NCBI GenBank assembly: GCA_040766135.1
Contig: JAXGRA010000007.1
Location: 62,001-126,000 of the forward strand
Reading direction: 5' to 3'
DNA from: JAGVSV01 sp040766135
GTDB taxonomy: Bacteria; Bacillota; Clostridia; Christensenellales; Aristaeellaceae
DNA length: 64,000 nucleotides
Part shown: one piece after another, positions 24,656-33,396 of the stretch
Layout of the letters: each line of letters begins with the position of its first letter
How positions within the stretch are numbered: the stretch's first letter is position 1
The notes under the pieces: model-generated
Database searches by the model: none
Told to the model about the DNA's origin: nothing
The model's input: only the letters and a program-made list of their open reading frames with translations
Translations under genes and position numbers: made by a program

Positions 24656-26138
24656 ACAAGTATACAACCCCGATGTCCTCAACTGCCTGGCCAACCTGTC
24701 CAATGATGAGGTGTTTACACCGCCCGAGGTGGTCAACAACATGCTGGACATGCTGCCTCCGCACCTGTTCCAAAGCCCGGACACCACTTTCCTTGACCCC
24801 GCCTGCAAAACCGGCGTGTTCCTGCGCGAAATCGCAAAGAGGCTTTTGATGGGCCTAAAGGATGCCATCCCCGATGAGGACGAGCGCCGCAAACATATCT
24901 TTACCAGGCAACTCTTTGGCATCGCCATTACCGAAATGACCAGCCTGCTTTCCCGCAGGAGCCTTTATTGCAGCAAATATGCCAACACCATCTATTCCAT
25001 TGCCCCGTTTGACGATGTGGAGGGCAATATCCGCTTCAAAAACATGGAGCATTACTGGCAAGGCAACAGGTGCGGTTTCTGTGGTGCCAGCAAAGCCCAA
25101 TATGACCGGGACAAGGGGTTGGAACAACATGCTTATGAATTCATTCACACCAGCAAACCGGAGGAGATTTTTAATATGAGATTTGATGTGATAATTGGTA
25201 ATCCACCATATCAGATTAGTGATGGTGGTCATGGTGTTAGCGCACAGCCGATATATCATCACTTTGTTGAGCAAGCAAAGAAGTTGAATCCTCGTTATCT
25301 GACGATGATTATACCTTCAAGGTGGTTTGCTGGTGGTAAAGGACTCGATAAGTTCAGAGAACAGACCCTGAATGATAGTAGATTTCGCCAGCTTGTTGAC
25401 TACGAAAATGCTACCGAATGTTTCCCTGGTGTAGATATTGCGGGAGGTATTTGCTATTTTCTATGGGACAGAGAAAACCCCGGTTTATGTCGTATTGACA
25501 ATATAAAAAATGGTGAAAAATACTCTTCGGTTCGCAAATTGAACGAGTTTGACGTTTTAATTAGAGATGGTCGCTCAATCGAAATTATTCATAAGGTAAC
25601 GGCAAAAGCAGAAAGAACGATGGATACTCAAGTTACAGCACGTAAACCGTTTGGTCTTGCGACAACAGCGCGGCCCACTAAATCTGGCAACCTTGTTTTG
25701 CGTTGGCAAAAAGGAGAAGGCCCCTATCCTAGCCATCTTATTACGTCTGGGCAAGAAATGATTGACGCTTATAAAGTGATTACTTCGTATGTTGGTTATG
25801 ACCATGCAGGCAATCCTGACAAAGAAGGAATGCGAAGAATCTTTTCAAGGATTGATATTCTACCGCCAGGCTATATTTGTACAGAAACATATTTGGTGAT
25901 TGGTGCTTACGATACAAAAATCAATGCTGAAAATTTAGTCACATACATGAAAACCAAATTCTTCAGATTCCTTGTATCTCAGTTCATGTTTTCGCACCAT
26001 ATTACAAGAAATACTTATCGTCTTGTACCTATACAAGACTTTTCCAAACCTTGGACTGATGAAGAACTCTATGCCAAGTATGGTCTTACAGATGAGGAAA
26101 TCGCCTTTATTGAAAGCATGATTCGTCCCATGGACTAA
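24639..26138 (+). CDS. Eco57I-type N6-adenine DNA methyltransferase
   Basis: 499 residues, ATG at 24639 after GGGAGGTGTACAAGT. Motif X DEVFTPPEVVNNML near residue 25, motif I LDPACKTGVFLREIAKRL near residue 50 (K in place of the usual G), a C-x2-C pair RCGFCGASKAQYDRD near residue 145, and catalytic motif IV DVIIGNPPYQIS near residue 185. The region after motif IV should contain the target-recognition domain. Base composition changes sharply near 25165: upstream DNA is GC-rich like the genome, while about 25165-26138 is AT-rich with AGA and ATA codons. The next gene is GC-rich again, which points to exchange of the catalytic/recognition half. Confidence 0.82.
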   Translation: MSLLFEQVYNPDVLNCLANLSNDEVFTPPEVVNNMLDMLPPHLFQSPDTTFLDPACKTGVFLREIAKRLLMGLKDAIPDEDERRKHIFTRQLFGIAITEMTSLLSRRSLYCSKYANTIYSIAPFDDVEGNIRFKNMEHYWQGNRCGFCGASKAQYDRDKGLEQHAYEFIHTSKPEEIFNMRFDVIIGNPPYQISDGGHGVSAQPIYHHFVEQAKKLNPRYLTMIIPSRWFAGGKGLDKFREQTLNDSRFRQLVDYENATECFPGVDIAGGICYFLWDRENPGLCRIDNIKNGEKYSSVRKLNEFDVLIRDGRSIEIIHKVTAKAERTMDTQVTARKPFGLATTARPTKSGNLVLRWQKGEGPYPSHLITSGQEMIDAYKVITSYVGYDHAGNPDKEGMRRIFSRIDILPPGYICTETYLVIGAYDTKINAENLVTYMKTKFFRFLVSQFMFSHHITRNTYRLVPIQDFSKPWTDEELYAKYGLTDEEIAFIESMIRPMD

Positions 26139-26163
26139 GCATTATCCACAAACGGAGGACGCC

Positions 26164-29034
26164 ATGTCTGAAACCTTTTTCCCCACCCGCACCGCCACCC
26201 GCCCCATGATTTATGCCTACAGTGACAGGGGTTATCCGGGCAAGCTGAAAATCGGCTACACGGGCATCAATGTGGAGCAGCGGGTGCGGCAGCAGTATCC
26301 GGTAAAAATGCCGTCCCCAAAGCCCTATACCATTGTGTTTCAGGGCACAGCCATGCGCCCGGAGGGTGACATCTTTTTGGACACCGCCGTGCATGAACAC
26401 TTAGAAAAACGCGGTTTTGTCCGGGAGGGCGAGTGGTTTACCTGCACCAAGCAGGATGTGGAGGCCGCCTATCTGGCCGTGATGAACCGCACGGACAACG
26501 TGGAAAACCGCACCCGTGATTTTTGCATGCGCCCGGAGCAAAAAGCCGCCGTGCAGCGCACCATGGAATATTTCAAGCGCATTGCCGAAGAAAACAGGGA
26601 AAAGGGCGAGCACCGCATCCCCAAATTTTTGTGGAATGCCAAGATGCGCTTTGGCAAAACGTTCGCCACCTATCAGCTTGCCAAGCGGATGGGCTTTACC
26701 AAGGTGCTGGTGCTTACCTTCAAGCCCGCCGTGCAAAGCGCCTGGCACGAAGACCTGATGACGCACCTTGATTTTGAGGGGTGGCAATTCACCAGCCGCC
26801 ATCCAGATGACATGCCGTATGAGCAGCTTGACCAAAACCGACCGTTTGTGTGCTTTGGTTCCTTTCAGGATTATTTGGGGGTAGACCGGGCCACGGGCGG
26901 CATCAAGGCCAACAATGAATGGGTGCATATCACCAACTGGGACATGGTGGTGTTTGACGAATATCACTTTGGTGCCTGGAAAGAAAACGCCAGGGGCTTG
27001 TTTGAACCGGATGATGAAGAAAAGAATGTGGATGAGGATTTGGAAACCTATCAGCGCGGCAACGCCTATGATGAAAGCTTCCTGCCCATCACAACCGACC
27101 ATTACCTTTTCCTGTCCGGCACGCCTTTCCGTGCGCTGAACAGCGGCGAATTTATTGAGGAGCAGATTTATAGCTGGACCTATGCCGATGAGCAGCAAAG
27201 CAAGCGGGACTGGGTGGAACCGCCCCCCAACCCTTATGCTGCCCTGCCGCGCATGGTGATGATGGTATACCGCATCCCGGACAGCATTCGGGGCATTGCG
27301 TCCCGGGGGGAATATAATGAGTTTGACCTCAATGAGTTTTTTGCCGCCGAGGGCACAGGAAAGGATGCCCGCTTCAAGCGCATGGACGATGTGCAGAAAT
27401 GGCTGAACCTTATCCGGGGTGCCTATCTGCCCACCGCCGAAGAAGACCTGAAATTAGGCGCGGAAAAGCCGCCGATGCCCTATTCCGACGCAAACCTGCT
27501 GGGCGTTTTGACGCATACCCTGTGGCTGCTGCCCAACGTGGCCAGCTGCTATGCCATGGCAAACCTTTTAAAAGCCCGGCAGAATGTGTTCTACCATGAT
27601 TACACCGTCAATGTGGCCGCAGGGCCACAGGCAGGCATCGGTTTGGCAGCGCTGGAAAAGATTATGCCCTCCATGCACGACCCGCTCAACAGCAAGACCA
27701 TCACGCTTTCCTGCGGCAAGCTGACCACCGGGGTAACGGTAAGGCCCTGGACAGGGGTATTCATGCTGCGCAATCTGAAAAGCCCTGAAACCTATTTCCA
27801 AACGGCCTTCCGGGTGCAAAGCCCCTGGACGGCTAAGCTGGAAGACGGCACGGAGGAAATCATCAAAAAGGAATGCTACCTGTTTGACTTTGCCTTAGAC
27901 CGGGCGCTGCATCAGGTGGCCGATTACAGCTGCCGCCTGAACCCGGAGCCTGTGAACCCAGAAGTGAAGGTAGGAGAGTTCCTGAATTTCCTGCCTGTGT
28001 TGGCGTATGACGGCAGCACCATGACCGCCATCAACGCCACCAACCTGCTGGACTTTACCACCGCAGGCACCAGCGCCACCCTGCTTGCCCGCCGCTGGCA
28101 AAGCGCCCTGCTGGTCAACGTGGACAATGACACCCTTTCGCGGCTGCTGGCCAGCCCGGAAGCCATGGAAGCGCTGATGAAAATTGAGGGGTTCCGCGCC
28201 CTGAACCAGGACATTGAAACCATCATCAACAAATCGGAGGATGTCAAAAAGGCAAAGAAGTCCGGCAGGGAGCTTAGCAAAAAGGAAAAGAGGGAGCTTT
28301 CGGAGGCCGAGAAGGAATATAAGAGCAAGCGCAAACAAATTCAGGAAAAACTGATCAAGTTTGCTACCCGGATTCCCATCTTTATGTACCTGACAGACTA
28401 TCGAGAGCAGAGGCTGACCGATGTAATCACCCAGCTTGAGCCATCGTTGTTTACAAAGGTAACGGGGTTGACGGTGCAGGATTTTGACAAGCTGGTATCT
28501 TTGGGCGTATTCAATGAATCGTTGATGAACGAAGCCATCTATAAGTTCCGCCGCTATGAGGAATCCAGCCTGTCCTATGCCGGGGTCAACATGCATGAAG
28601 GTGAATCCGTCGGCCTGTTCAGCACCACGCTGACACGGGCAGACTATGACCTGCTGAGCCAGCAGCAACAGGCATCCATTGAGCCGCCCGCCCGCAGCGA
28701 CGATGATAAACCCGAACCTGCTGCCCCCACAAAAGCCAGGGACGGTGAAGACGATGACACGGACGAGATGGAGGAGATGGATGAGGTAACCGCTTCCGTA
28801 CCAAAGGCGGTGCCTGTTCCTCCAACGATTGATGATTCTCCGCCTGCCGCAACCTATGATTTTCCAGGGGCTGTTGTGGGTGCAAAAGTGCGCCATACAA
28901 CGCTTGGCGAAGGCGAAATCATCAGCATTACATCACGGTATGTAACCTGTATGCTGCGGGGAACAAAGAGGATGTTCGCTTATCCGGGCATCTTTGAGGA
29001 CGGACGGCTGGCAATTATCCAGCCCAAGCAGTAA
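26164..29034 (+). CDS. SF2 helicase with N-terminal GIY-YIG/T5orf172-like nuclease domain
   Basis: 956 residues, ATG after ACGGAGGACGCC. Residues 14-110 match the T5orf172 branch of GIY-YIG: MIYAYSDRG, KLKIGYTGINVEQRVRQQYP, AVHEHLEKRGFVREGEWF. The helicase core follows: Walker A NAKMRFGKT near residue 160, Walker B VVFDEYHFG near 262, motif III FLSGTPFRA near 316, and the second RecA domain with TTGVTVRPW and FQTAFRVQSPW. Residues 690-740 are a Lys/Glu-rich coiled coil. An acidic linker precedes a C-terminal KVRHTTLGEGEIISI module similar to the PcrA/UvrD tail. It is probably the ATP-dependent restriction subunit of the locus. Confidence 0.78.
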   Translation: MSETFFPTRTATRPMIYAYSDRGYPGKLKIGYTGINVEQRVRQQYPVKMPSPKPYTIVFQGTAMRPEGDIFLDTAVHEHLEKRGFVREGEWFTCTKQDVEAAYLAVMNRTDNVENRTRDFCMRPEQKAAVQRTMEYFKRIAEENREKGEHRIPKFLWNAKMRFGKTFATYQLAKRMGFTKVLVLTFKPAVQSAWHEDLMTHLDFEGWQFTSRHPDDMPYEQLDQNRPFVCFGSFQDYLGVDRATGGIKANNEWVHITNWDMVVFDEYHFGAWKENARGLFEPDDEEKNVDEDLETYQRGNAYDESFLPITTDHYLFLSGTPFRALNSGEFIEEQIYSWTYADEQQSKRDWVEPPPNPYAALPRMVMMVYRIPDSIRGIASRGEYNEFDLNEFFAAEGTGKDARFKRMDDVQKWLNLIRGAYLPTAEEDLKLGAEKPPMPYSDANLLGVLTHTLWLLPNVASCYAMANLLKARQNVFYHDYTVNVAAGPQAGIGLAALEKIMPSMHDPLNSKTITLSCGKLTTGVTVRPWTGVFMLRNLKSPETYFQTAFRVQSPWTAKLEDGTEEIIKKECYLFDFALDRALHQVADYSCRLNPEPVNPEVKVGEFLNFLPVLAYDGSTMTAINATNLLDFTTAGTSATLLARRWQSALLVNVDNDTLSRLLASPEAMEALMKIEGFRALNQDIETIINKSEDVKKAKKSGRELSKKEKRELSEAEKEYKSKRKQIQEKLIKFATRIPIFMYLTDYREQRLTDVITQLEPSLFTKVTGLTVQDFDKLVSLGVFNESLMNEAIYKFRRYEESSLSYAGVNMHEGESVGLFSTTLTRADYDLLSQQQQASIEPPARSDDDKPEPAAPTKARDGEDDDTDEMEEMDEVTASVPKAVPVPPTIDDSPPAATYDFPGAVVGAKVRHTTLGEGEIISITSRYVTCMLRGTKRMFAYPGIFEDGRLAIIQPKQ

Positions 29035-29057
29035 GACCAACAGAAAGGGGCAAAACT

Positions 29058-29891
29058 ATGCGGTTAGGCGGTGCATTGTTTGGCAAATTCAGCAGCCCGG
29101 AGAAATGGGCGCAGGCGGCGCTTCGCGCCGGATACCGGGCGGTGTATTTCCCGGTGGATTATACTGCATCGCTTAGGTTGATTGATGGTTTCGTGCGCGC
29201 GGCGCAGGCCGCGGATTTGGTCATCGCCGAGGTGGGCGTGTGGAACAACCCGCTGGACAGCGACCCGGAAAAGCGCGAGCAGAACATCCAGCACGCCATC
29301 CGGCAGCTGGAGCTGGCGGACTATGTGGGCGCGCGCTGCTGTGTGAACATCGCAGGCTCCTACGCCCAGCAGTGGGACGGCCCGCACCCGGACAACCTGA
29401 CCGAGCGCGGGTTTGAGGACATCGTGCGCACCACCCAGCGCATCCTAGATGTCGTCAATCCCCGGCACAGCGCCTATACGCTGGAGCCCATGCCGTATCT
29501 TTACCCGGACACGGCGGACAATTATGTGCGGCTGCTGGCGGCCATTGACCGCCCCGGCTTTGCCGCGCACCTGGATCCGGTCAACATCATCTCCAGCCCG
29601 CAAAAATACTACCAAAACGGGGAAATTATCCGCGAGTGGTTCGACAAATTAGGCCCGCACATCCGCAGCTGTCACGCCAAGGACATCGTGCTGCGCAGCA
29701 ACCTTACCGTGCACCTGGATGAATGCCGCCCCGGCACCGGCGGGCTGGACTACCGGGCGTACCTTACGTGCCTGAACCAGCTGGACAAGGATACCCCGAT
29801 GATGTTAGAGCACATGAGCGCCCCGGAAGACTACGCGCAGGCAGCACAATATATCAGCGCCATCGCCCGTGAATTGGGCATTGCCGTGTGA
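29058..29891 (+). CDS. Sugar phosphate isomerase/epimerase-like TIM-barrel protein
   Basis: 277 residues, ATG after AGAAAGGGGCAAAACT. It is a xylose-isomerase-like (AP_endonuc_2) barrel: RAGYRAVYFPVD, VIAEVGVWNNPL, CCVNIAGSYAQQWDGPHPDN, YTLEPMPYLYPD (first metal Glu), FAAHLDPVN (metal Asp), IRSCHAKDI (His) and MMLEHM (second Glu). These are the expected strand-end ligands of a divalent metal. Base composition is GC-rich like the genome. It follows the methylase/helicase locus by 23 bp but shows no functional link to it. Substrate not identifiable. Confidence 0.82.
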   Translation: MRLGGALFGKFSSPEKWAQAALRAGYRAVYFPVDYTASLRLIDGFVRAAQAADLVIAEVGVWNNPLDSDPEKREQNIQHAIRQLELADYVGARCCVNIAGSYAQQWDGPHPDNLTERGFEDIVRTTQRILDVVNPRHSAYTLEPMPYLYPDTADNYVRLLAAIDRPGFAAHLDPVNIISSPQKYYQNGEIIREWFDKLGPHIRSCHAKDIVLRSNLTVHLDECRPGTGGLDYRAYLTCLNQLDKDTPMMLEHMSAPEDYAQAAQYISAIARELGIAV

Positions 29892-30354
29892 TGTGAAAAA
29901 ATGAAAACATCATAAACATCAAAGAAAATTTTGTCTGTATCCTTATCTGTTCATCTGTGGTTCGGTTTGTAGAGCTGGCGATACAAGTGTTAAAGGGTAA
30001 GCATGTCTCGTTTCTTGCCTCACAATCAATCAAATCATTGCTTATTGTAGGATAAAGGCTGCGCATTTGTGAACAATATCGTGAAATAAATTGACAAAGT
30101 TTCAAGTTTTAATATAGTATATATGTAAAGGAAAAATAATGAGCTATGGCAACTACAATCTCCCCAGATAATGAAAGGAGAGCTGCGAACCCAAACACAT
30201 CAAAAAAGAAGATTGTATGACAATGAAAACAAAGCCAAAAGACCGTCGGCAAAAAAGCGAAACAGTTTGTAGAAGCTGAAAAGGACTGGATGGGCGTTGA
30301 TTGCGGCTGGGAAGCGGAAAGACGTATCTTCATAATTATCTAGGAGGAAATGAG
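29892..30354. other. 463-bp AT-rich intergenic region upstream of pyruvate kinase
   Basis: Contains no convincing gene. It holds the TTGACA/TATAGT promoter and a long untranslated leader with GAAAGGAG at 30174 and a 10-codon frame starting ATG at 30139 (AAAGG upstream), neither followed by a plausible protein. Its composition matches the AT-rich pyruvate kinase gene rather than the neighbours, so the transferred segment may start near 29900. Confidence 0.5.
30091..30118 (+). promoter_or_regulatory. Promoter of the pyruvate kinase gene
   Basis: TTGACA (30091-30096), 16-bp spacer, TATAGT (30113-30118), in an AT-rich stretch. It would give a leader of about 230 nt. Confidence 0.65.
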
Positions 30355-32118
30355 ATGATGAACGGATTTAAAAGAACAAAAATAGTCTGCACCATAGGCC
30401 CTGCATCTGATGACAGGGAAACGCTCGGCAAAATGATAGACAATGGCATGGACGTATGCAGGCTCAACTTTTCGCATGGAACACATGAAGACCACCAGAA
30501 GAGAATCGACACAATCAAAGAAATAAGACGCCAAAAAGGCGTGCCCGTAGCGATCCTTGTGGATACAAGAGGCCCGGAAATCAGAACAGGAGATTTTGAA
30601 GCAAAAGACATACAGCTTGAGGTGGGGCAGGACTTTACCATTACGATGGATGACATTGTAGGGAATAAGGAAAGATGCACCGTAACGTACAAGGAGCTTG
30701 TAAAAGATATATCTGTCGGAGACAGAATATTGATAGATGACGGCCTGATAGAGTTGCTCGTCAAAGAAGTTACCGAAAAAGATATACTATGTAAAGTGAT
30801 CAATCCAGGGTTTATAAACAACAGGAAAGGCCTTAATATTCCCGGGGTAAAGATCAATTTGCCCGCCATTACGGCCAAGGACGAAAGCGATATTATATTC
30901 AGCATAGAAAATGAAATCGACTATATCGCAGCATCATTCGTAAGAACAGCCAGGGACGTCATTCAAATCAAAGAAATACTTGAAAAAAACGGCGGCAAAA
31001 AAATAAAAATAATCGCCAAAATAGAAAATCAGGAAGGCCTGGACAATATTGCGGAGATCCTTGACGTTGCCGACGGCATCATGATCGCCCGGGGAGACCT
31101 TGGCGTGGAAGTGCCTACCGAACAGATGCCCATGCTGCAAAAAGAACTTATCATTGCCTGCAACAAAATTTCCAAACCTGTAATCGTAGCCACACAGATG
31201 CTGGATTCCATGATAAGAAATCCGAGACCTACAAGGGCGGAAGTAACAGACGTTGCAAACGCAATATTGGACGGCACGGATGCAATCATGCTTTCGGGAG
31301 AGACGGCCGCAGGAAACTATCCTGTCCAAGCGGTAGAAACGATGAATAGAATCGCATACGCCGCAGAGAGCACGATAGATTATGATGACAACCTTCATAA
31401 TAAAAAACACGATAAACAAAAAACAATAACAAACGCAATTTCGCACGCTACCTGCATTACGGCATCCGATTTGAAAGCGAAGGCAATCATTACAGCAACA
31501 GCAGGCGGATATACTGCGCGAATGGTATCGTCTTACAGGCCCCAATCTCCTATTATTGCATCAACCAATGACGAAAGGACTTATACGCAGATGAATCTTC
31601 TGTGGGGAGTAATCCCCATAAAAGGCCCTGCGCTAACCGGCACCGAAGAATTGCTGCGAAGCGCTGTAGATGAAGCAATCTTGCAGGGGCATATCCAGGA
31701 AGGCGACCTGGTCGTTATAACGGCAGGGGTGCCTGTAGGAAAAGCCGGCAACACAAACCTGGTAAGGGTTCACATCGCCATGAAGATTATTGTTCAGGGC
31801 ATCGGGGTGGGGAACAGCAAATGCTCCGGTAAAGCGCAAATCGTAACCCCCGCAACATCGCCTCAAATGTTCCAGAAAGGCAATATACTCGTAGCTTCAA
31901 CCACGAATAAAGATATCATGAAAATGGTGGTAAAAGCTTCCGCTATCGTTATCGAATCGGACGAAATATCATCAGACGCCGCCATCGCCGGATTGAACTT
32001 AGGCCTTCCTGTAATTGTGGCTGCAAAAGATGCTACCACACTGATCAAAGACGGAGACATCGTGACGGTCGATGCGGAATTCGGCAGGGTATATTCCGGC
32101 GAATTAAGCATGCTGTAA
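30355..32118 (+). CDS. pyk: Pyruvate kinase with C-terminal extra domain
   Basis: 587 residues, ATG after TAGGAGGAAATGAG. It converts phosphoenolpyruvate and ADP to pyruvate and ATP. Visible: TKIVCTIGPASDD, CRLNFSHGTHEDH, VDTRGPEIRTGDF, the active-site segment IKIIAKIENQEGLDNI with catalytic Lys, MIARGDLGVEVP and ATQMLDSMIRNPRPTRAE with the substrate/K+ signature. Residues about 475-587 are the extra C-terminal PEP-utilising-like domain (GKAQIVTPATSPQMF) typical of Bacillus and Clostridia enzymes. Codon use is AT-rich (many AGA, ATA, AAA), unlike the genes on both sides, which suggests acquisition from a low-GC Firmicute. Confidence 0.95.
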   Translation: MMNGFKRTKIVCTIGPASDDRETLGKMIDNGMDVCRLNFSHGTHEDHQKRIDTIKEIRRQKGVPVAILVDTRGPEIRTGDFEAKDIQLEVGQDFTITMDDIVGNKERCTVTYKELVKDISVGDRILIDDGLIELLVKEVTEKDILCKVINPGFINNRKGLNIPGVKINLPAITAKDESDIIFSIENEIDYIAASFVRTARDVIQIKEILEKNGGKKIKIIAKIENQEGLDNIAEILDVADGIMIARGDLGVEVPTEQMPMLQKELIIACNKISKPVIVATQMLDSMIRNPRPTRAEVTDVANAILDGTDAIMLSGETAAGNYPVQAVETMNRIAYAAESTIDYDDNLHNKKHDKQKTITNAISHATCITASDLKAKAIITATAGGYTARMVSSYRPQSPIIASTNDERTYTQMNLLWGVIPIKGPALTGTEELLRSAVDEAILQGHIQEGDLVVITAGVPVGKAGNTNLVRVHIAMKIIVQGIGVGNSKCSGKAQIVTPATSPQMFQKGNILVASTTNKDIMKMVVKASAIVIESDEISSDAAIAGLNLGLPVIVAAKDATTLIKDGDIVTVDAEFGRVYSGELSML

Positions 32119-32267
32119 ACTTTCCTGAATTCATAAGCAGCAGCAATTATCCCGCATGCAGATATACTGGGAATGCGCCGTTCATGCACTCCGACACCCT
32201 AAAAACCCAGCATTAAAACCAGTCGGAGAGTCGGGCCTCCCTAAAAGCCTGGATACATTGCATTTGA

Positions 32268-32297
32268 AAAACCGCCGACATGTTGTCCGGCGGTTTT
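32268..32297. terminator. Bidirectional terminator between pyk and the MarR gene
   Basis: AAAACCGCCGACA (32268-32280), loop TGT, TGTCCGGCGGTTTT (32284-32297). The stem is flanked by A- and T-tracts, so it can end transcription from both the pyk and MarR sides. Confidence 0.8.
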
Positions 32298-32304
32298 GCT
32301 ATGA

Positions 32305-32754
32305 CTATATCTCCTCTGGTATGGGTATTCTTTGCAGCAAGGTGTTGATGGTATCAAAACTATCCAGCAACTGCTGACGCTGTGCATCGGTCAGAGGCTG
32401 CATGGAGGCCATGATGCGTTGGATGCTACGCGCCTCAAAATCTGCCAGGTATGCCTTAGCCCGCTCGGTCACATACACGTCCACACTGCGCCGGTCGCGG
32501 GTGGAGCGCTCTCTGCGCACATAGCCCTTGTCCTCCAGCTGGTCAACAATGCGAGTAATCTGTTGTTTGAGTATGCCGGTATGCTCCGCCAACGCCGACA
32601 TAGCAATACCTCCACGGACTGCTATGATACCCAGCACCAAAAATTGTGATTTGGTAAAATCCCCCTCAAAGACACCGGCCATCAGCGCAGCGATGCGCGG
32701 CCAGTATAGGCGGTGAAATTCGGTTATGGTGCTGCCCAGTGTTTGTGGCTGCAT
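32305..32754 (-). CDS. MarR family transcriptional regulator
   Basis: 149 residues, ATG after AAAGGTAATAT. Winged helix-turn-helix at residues 35-100: FTKSQFLVLGIIA, MSALAEHTGILKQQITRIVDQLEDKGYVRRE (read in parts) and the wing STRDRRSVDVYVTERAK. It is a typical dimeric MarR repressor that would respond to a small molecule or oxidation; it has no Cys in the DNA-binding region. The divergent neighbour is a HEAT-repeat gene, a possible target. Confidence 0.88.
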   Translation of the reverse strand: MQPQTLGSTITEFHRLYWPRIAALMAGVFEGDFTKSQFLVLGIIAVRGGIAMSALAEHTGILKQQITRIVDQLEDKGYVRRERSTRDRRSVDVYVTERAKAYLADFEARSIQRIMASMQPLTDAQRQQLLDSFDTINTLLQRIPIPEEI

Positions 32755-32807
32755 ATATTACCTTTCTGTGTAAAAACGTACAATCTTCGACCCATGCTGC
32801 ACAGACC

Positions 32808-32836
32808 TTGACAGCAACGGCAGAAGTGTTTATACT
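32808..32836 (+). promoter_or_regulatory. Promoter of the HEAT-repeat gene
   Basis: TTGACA (32808-32813), 17-bp spacer, TATACT (32831-32836). Near-consensus, about 115 bp upstream of the ATG, and next to the divergent MarR gene. The leader contains AT-rich repeats (AGTAATCATTTGTTAATCAT) that could be MarR sites. Confidence 0.65.
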
Positions 32837-32949
32837 TCAAATTAGTAATCATTTGTTAATCATCCTGTTTGGGGACAATAAGCGTTTGATTACATTCATA
32901 TCATAGCGTCAGCCTATCGGGCTGTCAAACAATAAAGGAGGAAATCCAC

Positions 32950-33282
32950 ATGTTCGGTAGCAAAGTAAGCAAACTTGAAAAGTACGTAGCCAAGAACAAG
33001 CCTAAGAAAATCATCCCCCTGCTGAACAACAAGGATGAAAGCGTTGTGCTGAAAGCCATTGAAGCGCTGGGCCGCTGCCGTGACGAGGACGCGTTCAACG
33101 TGCTGGTGCCGCTGGTGCACAACGGCAACGAGAAGGTACGCCACGCCGCCGTGCTGGCCCTGGGCAATACCGGCCGCGGCAAAGCCCGCGTGCATCTGGA
33201 ACATCAGCGCCAGGTAGAAACCAGCGAGGCCGTTAAGGAAGCCATTGCCCAGGCACTAACCAACGTACCCAAGTCGCATTGA
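32950..33282 (+). CDS. Small HEAT-repeat protein
   Basis: 110 residues, ATG after AAAGGAGGAAATCCAC. Two to three HEAT-like helical repeats are visible: KKIIPLLNNKDESVVLKAIEAL, EDAFNVLVPLVHNGNEKVRH and AAVLALGNTGRGKARVHLEHQ (each read in parts). Such proteins are protein-protein interaction scaffolds, sometimes lyase-like on phycobilins, but no enzymatic signature is seen here. The strong promoter and ribosome site suggest high expression. Function unknown; the adjacent MarR gene may control it. Confidence 0.75.
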   Translation: MFGSKVSKLEKYVAKNKPKKIIPLLNNKDESVVLKAIEALGRCRDEDAFNVLVPLVHNGNEKVRHAAVLALGNTGRGKARVHLEHQRQVETSEAVKEAIAQALTNVPKSH

Positions 33283-33396
33283 TTTAACATATATTGGGAT
33301 ATACTACATTAAATAACAAGATGATGATGAAGATCTGCAGCAGTTTCAGACGGTTTTAGGGTTAGAGTACGCTCGCTCACGCTGAAAAAAGAAAAC

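Noticed and set aside
30139..30171. 10-codon frame in the pyruvate kinase leader
   Set aside because: Weak ribosome site, no conservation evidence and no attendant hairpins.
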